A stretch of DNA of 8,238 bases from Nitrososphaerota archaeon (GTDB lineage Archaea > Thermoproteota > Nitrososphaeria > Nitrososphaerales > JAHFOH01): positions 1-8,238 of the forward strand of contig JAHFOH010000051.1 of assembly GCA_023266955.1 (NCBI GenBank). Reading direction: 5' to 3'. The notes under the pieces were generated by a model, which ran no database searches, had not been told where the DNA came from, and was given only the letters and a program-made list of their open reading frames with translations. Position numbers and translations under genes: made by a program. Shown one piece after another: positions 1 to 5,859 of this stretch; the stretch's first letter is position 1; each line of letters starts with the position of its first letter.

Positions 1-121
1 ATATTGATTAGGAGATTCGAAAGATTACATTAGAATACTGATTTAGAAACAACCGTTGCGCTTTGTTAGGAAAGGCTAGTTGGGCTCATCGAGATCACAT
101 CCTCATAGGACCTTACCGCGC

Positions 122-316
122 ATGACGGAGCTCCTGGCGGTCTCAACGGGCTTCGCAGCATGTTTCATGATGATCCTGGCATTTCTTGGTATCGTTTTCT
201 TTGGCGAAGCGCGTCTCATTGAACCTAATTCAAATGTCTCCATCCTTGAGTTGGTGCTCTTCGTAGCTGGTGGTGCATCGAACCTTGCCGTCGCCCTGAA
301 ACTAGCTCGGGAATAG
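122..316 (+). CDS. small two-helix membrane protein, unknown function
   Basis: I do not recognise this 64-residue protein. It reads as two hydrophobic helices: roughly residues 4-26 (LLAVSTGF... through GIVFFG) and 40-60 (LELVLFVAGGASNLAVALKL), joined by a polar loop EARLIEPNSN. The hairpin layout with an EPN turn resembles many short conserved archaeal membrane proteins, but I cannot name a family. I chose the ATG at 122 because it begins just before helix 1. An in-frame TTG at 80 would add 14 polar residues (GSSRSHPHRTLPR) with no obvious role. Neither start has a clear Shine-Dalgarno site. A strong hairpin/T-tract terminator begins nine bases after the stop, which supports a real transcription unit. 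The preceding 79 bases hold no other gene. The chance that this is a spurious ORF is moderate. Confidence 0.6.
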   Translation: MTELLAVSTGFAACFMMILAFLGIVFFGEARLIEPNSNVSILELVLFVAGGASNLAVALKLARE

Positions 317-317
317 C

Positions 318-347
318 GCAAAACACGTGGCGTCCACGTTTTTTTGC
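318..347. terminator. hairpin with T-tract, possibly bidirectional terminator
   Basis: ACGTGG (325-330), a three-base loop and CCACGT (334-339) form a perfect stem followed by an unbroken T run (339-345). The flanks also pair: GCAAAA (318-323) against TTTTTTGC (340-347). Read from the other strand the same stem is followed by a short T stretch, so it could end transcripts from both sides. It sits just after the stop of the small membrane protein and downstream of the minus-strand ORF that ends at 414. Archaeal termination mainly needs the T-tract; the hairpin may also stabilise the RNA 3' end. Confidence 0.6.
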
Positions 348-385
348 ATTAAGGTTCACAGAATTTGCAGACTAGGCACGTTTGT

Positions 386-404
386 CTCACACTAAGCGTG
401 TGAG
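386..404. repeat. perfect 7-bp inverted repeat (hairpin)
   Basis: CTCACAC (386-392), loop TAAGC (393-397) and GTGTGAG (398-404) pair perfectly. On the minus strand this lies ten bases beyond the TAA stop of the short membrane ORF ending at 414, so it may be the 3'-end hairpin of that transcript. No T-tract follows it directly on either strand, so I call it a hairpin rather than a terminator. Confidence 0.45.
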
Positions 405-413
405 GGAGTTTTC

Positions 414-593
414 TTAGGTACGCTTTTCTTTTCGCCAAGCGTATCGAACCAGTAGTACCCCAAGAATTATGGCAACTGCTGTTGCTCCTGCGACAACAGC
501 GACAAAGGTCGGTACCTGAGTCGAAGTCGATGCGAAAGCTATGCTTGCAGTTAGCTGTCTTCGCCTCTTGCTGGGCATCCTGTCGAGCCGCAT
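414..593 (-). CDS. possible single-pass membrane protein or remnant tail of a surface protein
   Basis: This 59-residue reading frame begins at an ATG (593) and ends TAA (414). Residues 1-17 are basic (RLDRMPSKRRRQ), then comes a short Ser/Thr stretch (ASTSTQVP, residues 21-28), one long hydrophobic helix (about 29-52, FVAVVAGATAVAIILGVLLV) and a basic end (RKEKRT). A Ser/Thr stalk, one helix and a short Lys/Arg tail is the usual C-terminal anchor of archaeal cell-surface proteins. The region before it does not look like an extracellular domain, and the frame is closed by a stop at about 643-645. It could be a genuine small protein or what remains of a longer surface protein. A different minus frame (349-603) is open longer but encodes an unlikely Cys/Arg-rich peptide. 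The helix is the only firm evidence for coding. Confidence 0.4.
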   Translation of the reverse strand: MRLDRMPSKRRRQLTASIAFASTSTQVPTFVAVVAGATAVAIILGVLLVRYAWRKEKRT

Positions 594-936
594 ACGTATG
601 CACCTAATGGTAGCAATATAAGCGTAATCCCCATATTCTATAGATTAGTTCTACGAACCGAAGCATGTGAAACATCCTCCCAGCTGCGATCTCGAGACCT
701 GTTTTCAAACATAATGTTCGCTCTGTTGGCATTCTTGAGCATTCTTCCCCAACAACAAACCATCATCGGATCTTTGAATAGTGCGCACGAAAACCCGCAA
801 GTCAGTACTGCTGAAAGGAGTTGGGATAGGGCTTCTGCCTATTCTTCCAAAGGATTCAAAAAGAGGGCAGCATCCACACAAACGGTCGCATAAGTAATGG
901 CAAGTCGGACCAAGACATTTTTCAACAGGCAGTCAA
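594..936. other. about 340 bases without a convincing gene
   Basis: No recognisable protein, RNA gene or repeat is seen here. The best small candidate is a plus-strand ORF at 714-893 (59 residues from an ATG, hydrophobic start MFALLAFLSILPQQQ, then a polar Ser-rich tail), which could be a secreted peptide but has no ribosome site or homology I can name. The complementary minus frame is also fairly open but is broken by two TAG codons. The stretch probably contains the promoter of the 937 gene; CATAAGTAAT at 889-898 is a weak TATA-like candidate. I treat the region as intergenic or decayed sequence. Confidence 0.4.
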
Positions 937-1326
937 ATGGTTGAGGGAATGACGCCTCTGGAAGAACTCTCCCAACTATTGTTGAGGAAGGGAAGAATAA
1001 TACTTGTAGCTGAGGATTCCATAGATCTTAGATCACTACGAGGTAAGAATTCTATCTACGTTTTGCAACTGCCAGAGGCTTCAACTGCAGCAGGCGGAAG
1101 AGCCGGAGGCTTCGGTGAGAGAAGAATCGAGAAAATCTACGGCTTCCAATATCAGGACGGTGTTTGTGAGAAGATCGTCGAAACTGACGAACCGCTCAAG
1201 CTGGAGAAGATTGAGCTACCCTATCACGCTACTGCACTACCAGTCTTAATGAGCGATGGAACCGAGAAGATTGTATCCGGAGTTATAGACCCTGAATTCA
1301 TCCAGTCCTACAAACAACTAACTTGA
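937..1326 (+). CDS. hypothetical protein, soluble, 129 residues
   Basis: I do not recognise this protein. It has no signal peptide or membrane helix and looks like a compact cytoplasmic domain. An N-terminal helix (residues 6-18, TPLEELSQLLLRK) is followed by a likely beta strand (RIILVAED, 20-27), a second strand (SIYVLQLPEA, 39-48), a flexible Ala/Gly-rich loop (AAGGRAGGFGER, 51-62) and a mixed charged C-terminal half with strands around IYGFQYQDG and LPVLMSDGTEKIVSGVI. There is one cysteine and no obvious catalytic motif. Starts are possible at ATG 937 or ATG 949; I kept the first because GAGGG lies too close to the second to act as a normal ribosome site. It converges on the peptidase gene with a 55-base gap that holds no strong terminator. 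Codon choice (AGA/AGG arginine, AAG lysine) matches neighbouring genes, which supports it being real. Confidence 0.7.
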   Translation: MVEGMTPLEELSQLLLRKGRIILVAEDSIDLRSLRGKNSIYVLQLPEASTAAGGRAGGFGERRIEKIYGFQYQDGVCEKIVETDEPLKLEKIELPYHATALPVLMSDGTEKIVSGVIDPEFIQSYKQLT

Positions 1327-1381
1327 AAATCTGAAAAGGACCCACGATTTCTCCAAGCACCCATCCTTTCCAAATTGTATT

Positions 1382-2416
1382 TCAGCCGCTTGCGAGTCCA
1401 GGGATCATTCCATTCCAGGCTTCATCGAATTTTATCGTCTTAGCGGCGCGCACAGCTCTGATAACAGAGGCAGTCACTTGTTCAGCAGCCAAATGTCCTA
1501 CGACGTCTTTTCGCAGGCCTATCCATTCTCTCTCTAATCTTCGCGGCAGAAACGTTCTCAATTCTCCGGTGGAGACGCCGAACAATGCATCACCATCAGT
1601 TGCGGTGTGGCTTGGGCGAATCGATCTGGCTAAACCGTCATGGGACATCTGCACCATCTTCTGAACCTCGTCGTGGCTTAGATCTGCGTTCGTCACGACG
1701 ACACCGACTGTGGTGCCTATAGGAACTTCCCTACCTCTTGATAAAAGAATAGGCATCAACTCAGTAAATTCGTGAAACCCCCCATTTTCGCTGCGAGTTC
1801 CGGCGATAATTTGTCCACTGCTGGGGTCGACGATATTTCCCACAGCATTCACAGCAACTAGCGCGCCAACTTGCAGACCATTCGGGAGTGTGATGCAACT
1901 GCTTCCAACTCCTCCCTTCATGCTGAACTTGATGCCCCTAAGTTTTCCGACCGTGCAGCCTGTTCCTGTCCCTACGTTTCCCTCTTTTACTCGAGATGAG
2001 GATGCCTTCTCACATGCTTCATATCCCATTTCCGCATCTGGCCAATGACCCATCCTCCTTCCCAAATCAAAGACTATTGCACCACTCACTCCAACAGGAG
2101 GCTTCACCTTAACACCGAAAATGGGACGGAGCCTAGTCTTTTCCATTAGAAAACGACGAATTCCTGAAGCGACATCCATTCCGTCAAGACTGCCACCTGA
2201 AAGGAAGATCGCTTTGGCGGAGCGTATTGTTGCAGAGGGATCTAAGCCAGCTGTTCCGTAAGTGCCAGGGAGGCCGCCCCGAACCTCCACTGCCACTACA
2301 GGCCATCTGCGAGTCTCAAAGATGAGCACAGTGCATCCTGTAAGACTGTCATAATCCTCAGCATGTCCTACGCGAACGCCCTCTATGCCGGTGATAGTTT
2401 CGTTTCTTCGTCCCAA
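1382..2416 (-). CDS. P1-family peptidase (DmpA/BapA-type aminopeptidase, S58)
   Basis: A self-processing Ntn-hydrolase-like aminopeptidase of the DmpA/BapA group, which releases N-terminal residues from small peptides or amides in the cytoplasm. The 344 residues carry the family blocks in order: GVRVGHAED (13-21), RGGLPGTYGTAGLDP (46-60), FLSGGSLDGMDVASG (71-85), GNVGTGTGCTVGKL (146-159), NGLQVGALVAVNAVGNIVDP (179-198), TTVGVVVTNADLSHDE (235-250) and HDGLARSIRPSHTATDGD (259-276). By alignment with DmpA, where the serine after Gly249 is exposed by autocleavage, the cut here should fall between Gly234 and Thr235, making Thr235 the N-terminal nucleophile of the beta chain. Length is normal for the family. 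The start is TTG with GAGGT just upstream; no better start exists nearby. It is divergent from the CDF transporter gene. The substrate cannot be read from the sequence. Confidence 0.93.
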   Translation of the reverse strand: MGRRNETITGIEGVRVGHAEDYDSLTGCTVLIFETRRWPVVAVEVRGGLPGTYGTAGLDPSATIRSAKAIFLSGGSLDGMDVASGIRRFLMEKTRLRPIFGVKVKPPVGVSGAIVFDLGRRMGHWPDAEMGYEACEKASSSRVKEGNVGTGTGCTVGKLRGIKFSMKGGVGSSCITLPNGLQVGALVAVNAVGNIVDPSSGQIIAGTRSENGGFHEFTELMPILLSRGREVPIGTTVGVVVTNADLSHDEVQKMVQMSHDGLARSIRPSHTATDGDALFGVSTGELRTFLPRRLEREWIGLRKDVVGHLAAEQVTASVIRAVRAAKTIKFDEAWNGMIPGLASG

Positions 2417-2514
2417 TTTACCTCATCGTACTTTCTGGCTCTTATCAACCCTGCGAATTATCTTAGTTCAAGCTGTAAATCCTTATGGGGCGCCTAGCAG
2501 TTCTCGCTTTGTAA
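2417..2514. promoter_or_regulatory. divergent promoter region, peptidase / CDF transporter
   Basis: This 98-base gap must hold promoters for both flanking genes. On the plus strand, TAAATCCTTATG (2475-2486) is AT-rich and sits about 26-30 bases before the transporter's TTG, as expected for a leaderless transcript. On the minus strand, AAGATAATT (2464-2456) is placed for a leader of about 15-20 bases that would include the GAGGT site. Neither is a strong TATA consensus, and no clear operator dyad is visible. Confidence 0.35.
2420..2424 (-). promoter_or_regulatory. ribosome binding site supporting a TTG start
   Basis: On the minus strand GATGAGGT lies three bases before the TTG at 2416-2414. 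The GAGGT core (2424-2420) can pair with the 16S 3' end. Spacing is short, but with no other start nearby it supports the TTG choice for the peptidase. Confidence 0.45.
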
Positions 2515-3405
2515 TTGAGTCAATTGGGTTCGTCTCCCCACGGCCCACCCCCCTACGGCCCGAGATTGACCATTGCCCTAGTCGTTTCCATCTTGATAAT
2601 GATTGTAGAGCTTGTCGGCGGCTTCTTGAGTAATAGCCTGGCACTCTTGGGAGATGCAGGACATGTTTTCGCAGATGTTCTGGCTATTACGGTAAGCCTC
2701 GCAGCCATGAGGATAGCCGGTCGTCCTCATACTCCATCACTCACTTTCGGGTACCATAGAGCAGAAATCTTAGCGGCGCTACTAAACGCTCTTGCACTAG
2801 TTGCGGTATCTGGCTTCATCTTCTATGAGGGCTACAGAAGACTGTTACAGCCTCCACTGGTTTACACACCCATCCTGATACCAATCGCAGGGATAGGACT
2901 GATTGCAAATGCGGGCATGATCTTTCTTCTTAGGAAGGGCAGTCAACGGAGTCTAAATATTAGAGGCGTATTCCTTCACGTACTTAGCGACACTATTTCT
3001 TCAGTGGGAGTAGTGATAGGCGGAGTCGTTATCGCTGTGACAAGATACTATGTTGTTGACCCAGTAATAGGTGCGCTAATTGGAATATTGATTCTAAGGA
3101 GTGCCCTCCTTCTAGCAAGAGATTCTACGAATATACTTCTTGAAGCAGTCCCTCGCCATCTTAATGTCATGCAAATTGCTGGTGCCATCAAGGAGGTGGA
3201 AGGAGTTAAGGAAGTCCATGACCTACATGTGTGGACAATCACCTCGGGCCTATACGCTCTCAGCGGGCATATTGTAGTGGAGGATCAGAGTATCAGGAAG
3301 GCTTCAGAGATCGTGAAGTCAGTGGAGAGCAGGCTGAAGGAAAGGTTCAACATCGCTCATAGTACCCTCCAATTAGAGCCACAGGAAATAATGGAGATAC
3401 GCTAA
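2515..3405 (+). CDS. CDF-family divalent cation (Zn2+-type) efflux transporter
   Basis: A cation diffusion facilitator of the CzcD/ZnT type that exports Zn2+ (perhaps Co2+ or Cd2+) across the cytoplasmic membrane in exchange for protons. The 296 residues contain six helices (about 18-38, 43-66, 84-106, 117-138, 151-174, 182-200) and a cytoplasmic C-terminal domain (205-290). The transport site is the HxxxD pair typical of zinc members: His50/Asp54 in helix 2 (GDAGHVFAD) and His155/Asp159 in helix 5 (HVLSD). The CzcD signature FGYHRAEILAALLNAL is at 78-93 and the C-terminal VHDLHVW block at 234-240. The usual His-rich loop between helices 4 and 5 is replaced by a short basic segment (KGSQRSLN). 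An in-frame TAA directly precedes the TTG start, and the first ATG lies inside helix 1, so TTG (2515, or 2524) must be used. The N-terminus is Pro/Gly-rich. No Shine-Dalgarno is present, suggesting a leaderless mRNA. Confidence 0.94.
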   Translation: MSQLGSSPHGPPPYGPRLTIALVVSILIMIVELVGGFLSNSLALLGDAGHVFADVLAITVSLAAMRIAGRPHTPSLTFGYHRAEILAALLNALALVAVSGFIFYEGYRRLLQPPLVYTPILIPIAGIGLIANAGMIFLLRKGSQRSLNIRGVFLHVLSDTISSVGVVIGGVVIAVTRYYVVDPVIGALIGILILRSALLLARDSTNILLEAVPRHLNVMQIAGAIKEVEGVKEVHDLHVWTITSGLYALSGHIVVEDQSIRKASEIVKSVESRLKERFNIAHSTLQLEPQEIMEIR

Positions 3406-3446
3406 GAAGTCTAAACGGCGGAACTTACTCCTCCAGGTACCTCTCC

Positions 3447-3481
3447 CAAAAAACATTTCAGCAAAAAAACAATTCTTTTTT
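3447..3481. terminator. T-tracts on both strands between convergent genes
   Basis: Between the transporter (ends 3405) and the NAD synthetase (ends 3578) the plus strand has six T (3476-3481). The minus strand has T runs opposite A runs at 3448-3453 and 3463-3469. T-tracts are the main archaeal termination signal, so these probably stop both transcripts. A short hairpin AAGAAG-GT-CTTCTT (3502-3515) and the palindrome AACGGCCGTT (3540-3549) lie further on, in the rest of this 172-base gap, which contains no gene. Confidence 0.4.
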
Positions 3482-3577
3482 CAGAACAGTTTCTACATTT
3501 GAAGAAGGTCTTCTTACGAAGTGGCTAAGGATTTGTGTGAACGGCCGTTGTGCGTCTAATGGAAAATTTTTCGCGAC

Positions 3578-4411
3578 CTAAGCCCATTGCCGAGGATAAC
3601 GCCAGTCGGAGCCGAAGTCTCTAAAACCGATCTTGAAGACCTCCGGAGGAAGGCGTTTATGCTGGGTAACCTTAACCATCGTCATTACACGATCCACCTT
3701 CCCCTTAGCGACTCCAAGCCTGTTTGTGATCTCCTGTGGATCAAGCCACTCCTCAAACCTCAAGTACAATATCCTGTCTAATGTATCGTAATTGATCCCC
3801 AGCTCTCCCTCTGCTGTTTGACCATCCCACAGAGCAGGAGTAGGTGGCTTACGGATGATTCTTTCTGGGACGCCTAGGTAGCTCGCAAGTTGTCTGACAT
3901 GCGTTTTGTAGAGTCCTCCGAGGGGCAGGAGGTCAACTCCCCCATCTCCGTATTTGGTGAAGTAACCTATCGTCAATTCAGATTTATCACCCGTTCCAAT
4001 GACAATAGCCCTTTCCCTCCAAGCCCTCTGATGAAGGATAGCCATCCTGACTCTCGCGGTCAAGTTTCCCTCCTCCACCTTCGAAAGTTTTCCAAGTTTC
4101 TCTTTCAACAGCCCAACAATGTCGGTGATGGGAATAATCTCATGATTGGCTTTTGGAATCTTTAGGCGTCTGATAACCTCCTCGGCATCTTGGATATCCT
4201 CTTGCCTAGTAGCTCTCCCCGGCAGGACGTAGCAGAAGAGCCTCTTCGGCCCTAAGGCCCTTGCCGCCAGAAAAGCAGTAGTTGCTGAATCAATTCCACC
4301 ACTCACACCTAACGCGCCAGCTTTGGCCTGCGCGTAATCCAAAACATACCACTTCAATCTCTTTGTGATATATTTGGAAACCCGTTCTGAATCGAGTGAA
4401 GGTAGCTGCAT
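3578..4411 (-). CDS. nadE: NAD+ synthetase, synthetase domain (ammonia-using subunit)
   Basis: Catalyses the last step of NAD+ synthesis: nicotinate adenine dinucleotide is adenylated with ATP and amidated with ammonia. The 277 residues form one ATP-pyrophosphatase-type domain with the PP-loop SGGIDS (37-42), GNLTARVRM (115-123), GTGDKSE (139-145), the TKYGDGGVDLLPLGGLYKTHV segment (152-172) and the substrate lid PPTPALWDGQTAEGELG (189-205). It ends in a basic C-terminal tail (DWRYPRQW). It lacks the fused N-terminal glutaminase domain of bacterial glutamine-dependent enzymes. That activity is probably supplied by the gene immediately upstream, whose TGA is separated from this ATG by one base. 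A GGAG site (4423-4420) lies eight bases before the ATG, inside the upstream gene, so translation is probably coupled. All visible catalytic motifs are intact. Confidence 0.95.
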   Translation of the reverse strand: MQLPSLDSERVSKYITKRLKWYVLDYAQAKAGALGVSGGIDSATTAFLAARALGPKRLFCYVLPGRATRQEDIQDAEEVIRRLKIPKANHEIIPITDIVGLLKEKLGKLSKVEEGNLTARVRMAILHQRAWRERAIVIGTGDKSELTIGYFTKYGDGGVDLLPLGGLYKTHVRQLASYLGVPERIIRKPPTPALWDGQTAEGELGINYDTLDRILYLRFEEWLDPQEITNRLGVAKGKVDRVMTMVKVTQHKRLPPEVFKIGFRDFGSDWRYPRQWA

Positions 4412-4412
4412 T

Positions 4413-5252
4413 TCACAGTCTCCGGAGTAGGTTATGGAAATCTTGATGATGGTCTCTAAAGGAACTGAACCTTCTAACTCTCACAAGTCTGTTTAGATCG
4501 ACTTCCCCAATCACAAAATCTTCATCCAAGTGTTTAGCCTTAGCAACTTCAACACCATCTGGAGAAATAATAGTGGACCCTCCCCAAAAATACTCCTCAT
4601 CCTCAGCCCCAGCCTTGTTCACAAAGATCATGTACACAGTGTTCTCTATCGCTCGAGTTCCCAAGATCTTCTCCCATGAGCGTTCCCCCACAGTCTTACC
4701 TTTGGCCCCGTAGAAACCTCTGATTGGAGATGATGAAATGCAGAAGATTACATCCGCGCCTAATCTGGCTAACGCTTCACACGGCTCGGGATGCCAAACA
4801 TCCTCGCAGATGGTGATGCCTAACTTTGCATATTTTGTATTGAAGACCTTTAGGTCTTTTACTCCTGCCTCCTTGAAGTACCTCTTTTCCTCGAAGGGGC
4901 CGTAGTTGGGAAGATAGTATTTTGGAACGACCCCTAAGATTTTGCCGTTGTAGAGTAGAGCCGCGGCGTTTTGATAAATTCCTGGTCTAGGTTCGTTCAC
5001 GAACCCTAGAATCGTGTAGATCCCCTTCGAGGCGGTGGCAACACTCTTCAGGGCCTTCTTGCAGTCGTCCGCAACCTCGTATGCTAGGTCTCTCAGCATA
5101 TATCCGGTCAAAGATAGTTCAGGAAAGACTACGAAGGCGGCGCCACTTTTCCGAGCTCTCTCGACATGCTCCAGATGCTTCTCCAGATTCTTCTCCACAT
5201 TACCCAGTCTTGATCCAATCTGAGCTAGAGCTACCGTGAAAATCTGCGCCAT
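4413..5252 (-). CDS. nitrilase-superfamily amidohydrolase, probable glutaminase partner of NadE
   Basis: A carbon-nitrogen hydrolase of about 279 residues with an intact Glu-Lys-Cys triad. Numbered from the chosen ATG, these are Glu45 in FPELSLTGY, Lys111 in VPKYYLPNYG and Cys149 in ICEDVW. The segment PKYYLPNYGPFEEKRYF closely follows the K-LPNYGVFDEKRYF block of the glutaminase domain of bacterial glutamine-dependent NAD synthetases, and the gene directly precedes nadE with a one-base gap. I infer that it hydrolyses glutamine and passes ammonia to NadE, making a two-protein version of the usual fused enzyme. A general omega-amidase or other amidase is the alternative. I chose ATG 5252 rather than the TTG at 5261 because GGTGAT (5266-5261) sits eight bases before the ATG and overlaps the TTG. 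The preceding 111 bases to the regulator gene hold no gene, so this pair may have its own promoter. Confidence 0.9.
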   Translation of the reverse strand: MAQIFTVALAQIGSRLGNVEKNLEKHLEHVERARKSGAAFVVFPELSLTGYMLRDLAYEVADDCKKALKSVATASKGIYTILGFVNEPRPGIYQNAAALLYNGKILGVVPKYYLPNYGPFEEKRYFKEAGVKDLKVFNTKYAKLGITICEDVWHPEPCEALARLGADVIFCISSSPIRGFYGAKGKTVGERSWEKILGTRAIENTVYMIFVNKAGAEDEEYFWGGSTIISPDGVEVAKAKHLDEDFVIGEVDLNRLVRVRRFSSFRDHHQDFHNLLRRL

Positions 5253-5260
5253 CCAGACCA

Positions 5261-5266
5261 ATCACC
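5261..5266 (-). promoter_or_regulatory. ribosome binding site GGTGAT that decides the start
   Basis: GGTGAT on the minus strand matches the complement of the archaeal 16S 3' end and lies eight bases before the ATG at 5252-5250. It overlaps the TTG at 5261, ruling that codon out. The next gene, nadE, has GGAG at the same eight-base distance. Confidence 0.65.
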
Positions 5267-5363
5267 GAACTTGTGACTCTACTAAGCGTTATCGCCTAGG
5301 CTAAAATTGCCATCAGGCTTATCTTCTCGGCAAACGCAAAGATTCAACCGTGAGATGAATCCT

Positions 5364-5837
5364 TTATCGCATTAGAAAATGAATTTCCTCGACAAGACCC
5401 TGGGGAGTAACCTTGCCATTACTCACCCGTACAAGCCGTATCAGCTTCAAACTTTCCAACACCTTCAAGTCTTCATAGACATTCTTAACATTCCTCCCAG
5501 ACTTGCGAGCGAGTTCATTTATTGACTGAGCCCAACTTGAGTTAACGATCGATAAGAGTTCTAACCTCTTCCAAGTGAGCGCATTGCTGAAGTCTTCCCT
5601 CTCAGTGTCACGGTATTCTTCTTCCAAATAATTGAGTTCACCATTCTCCAAGTAATTTCCATAAGCGTCCAGCAACGCCGACCAACTAAGGTAATCTACA
5701 AACTCCTCAGGAGTGGCTTTGCCGTCGGAGCATTTGCGCTGCAGGCCTGAATAACCAGCAGTGTACCTTCTTCCAAAAGCGTTGAGCCTAGCTGACATCT
5801 CGTCAGCAGTCAGGCGCTTGATGATTCTAAGTCTCAA
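5364..5837 (-). CDS. winged-helix transcriptional regulator, HVO_A0114 type
   Basis: A predicted DNA-binding protein of 157 residues. The C-terminal half is a winged helix: helix 1 around LELLSIVNS (92-100), helix 2 INELARKSG (106-114), the recognition helix VKNVYEDLKVLESLKLIRL (116-134) and a wing VRVSNGKVTPQG. The RxVKNVYEDLKxLE pattern is characteristic of the HVO_A0114/MarR-like archaeal group. The N-terminal half holds an AFGRRY segment and a F-x3-LSWSALLDAY block typical of the same proteins. Only a TTG start is available (an in-frame TAG lies 13 bases upstream), and the N-terminus MRLRIIKRL fits full-length relatives. There is no Shine-Dalgarno site. A TATA-like element 25-35 bases upstream suggests a leaderless transcript. 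The gene is divergent from rtcB across a gap with an inverted repeat, so autoregulation and control of rtcB are likely. Its stop lies 111 bases ahead of the NAD synthetase pair on the same strand. Confidence 0.85.
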   Translation of the reverse strand: MRLRIIKRLTADEMSARLNAFGRRYTAGYSGLQRKCSDGKATPEEFVDYLSWSALLDAYGNYLENGELNYLEEEYRDTEREDFSNALTWKRLELLSIVNSSWAQSINELARKSGRNVKNVYEDLKVLESLKLIRLVRVSNGKVTPQGLVEEIHFLMR

Positions 5838-5841
5838 GCCT

Positions 5842-5859
5842 ATTGGTGCCTAGACCAAT
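5842..5859. promoter_or_regulatory. 18-bp dyad, probable operator of the divergent promoter
   Basis: ATTGGT (5842-5847), six spacer bases GCCTAG, and ACCAAT (5854-5859) make a perfect inverted repeat. It lies four bases upstream of the regulator's TTG, spanning its likely transcription start, and directly behind the TATA element of rtcB. Binding of a dimer here could block the regulator's own transcription and affect rtcB. The half site AGACCAAT recurs once at 5255-5262, next to the start of the glutaminase gene. Confidence 0.6.

Noticed and set aside
349..603. Minus-strand 84-residue open frame, Cys/Arg-rich
   Set aside because: The composition is unlike a real protein, and the +1-shifted minus frame over the same bases encodes a clear Ser/Thr stalk plus transmembrane tail, which is the more credible reading.
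714..893. Plus-strand 59-residue ORF with a hydrophobic start, possible secreted peptide
   Set aside because: No ribosome site, promoter or recognisable homology; several overlapping frames are equally open here. It is mentioned in the intergenic entry only.
640..930. Cysteine-rich minus-strand frame (CxxxxCxxxCxxxCxCC) resembling a zinc-binding peptide
   Set aside because: It has no start codon before the cysteine cluster, and the cysteines are simply the complement of GCA/ACA-rich plus-strand sequence.
551..936. Minus frame over 936-551 interrupted only by two TAG codons, raising the idea of pyrrolysine read-through
   Set aside because: About 128 codons with two TAG and no TAA/TGA before the end is within chance when six frames are examined. 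The peptide is unusually Cys-rich, matches nothing I know, and no pyrrolysine genes are in the window.
2385..2633. Plus-strand 82-residue open frame across the divergent promoter
   Set aside because: It overlaps the start of both the peptidase and the CDF gene in another frame and has no protein-like features.
3540..3549. Palindrome AACGGCCGTT between convergent genes
   Set aside because: A lone 10-base palindrome in a convergent gap, not near any promoter; expected by chance and not supported as an operator.
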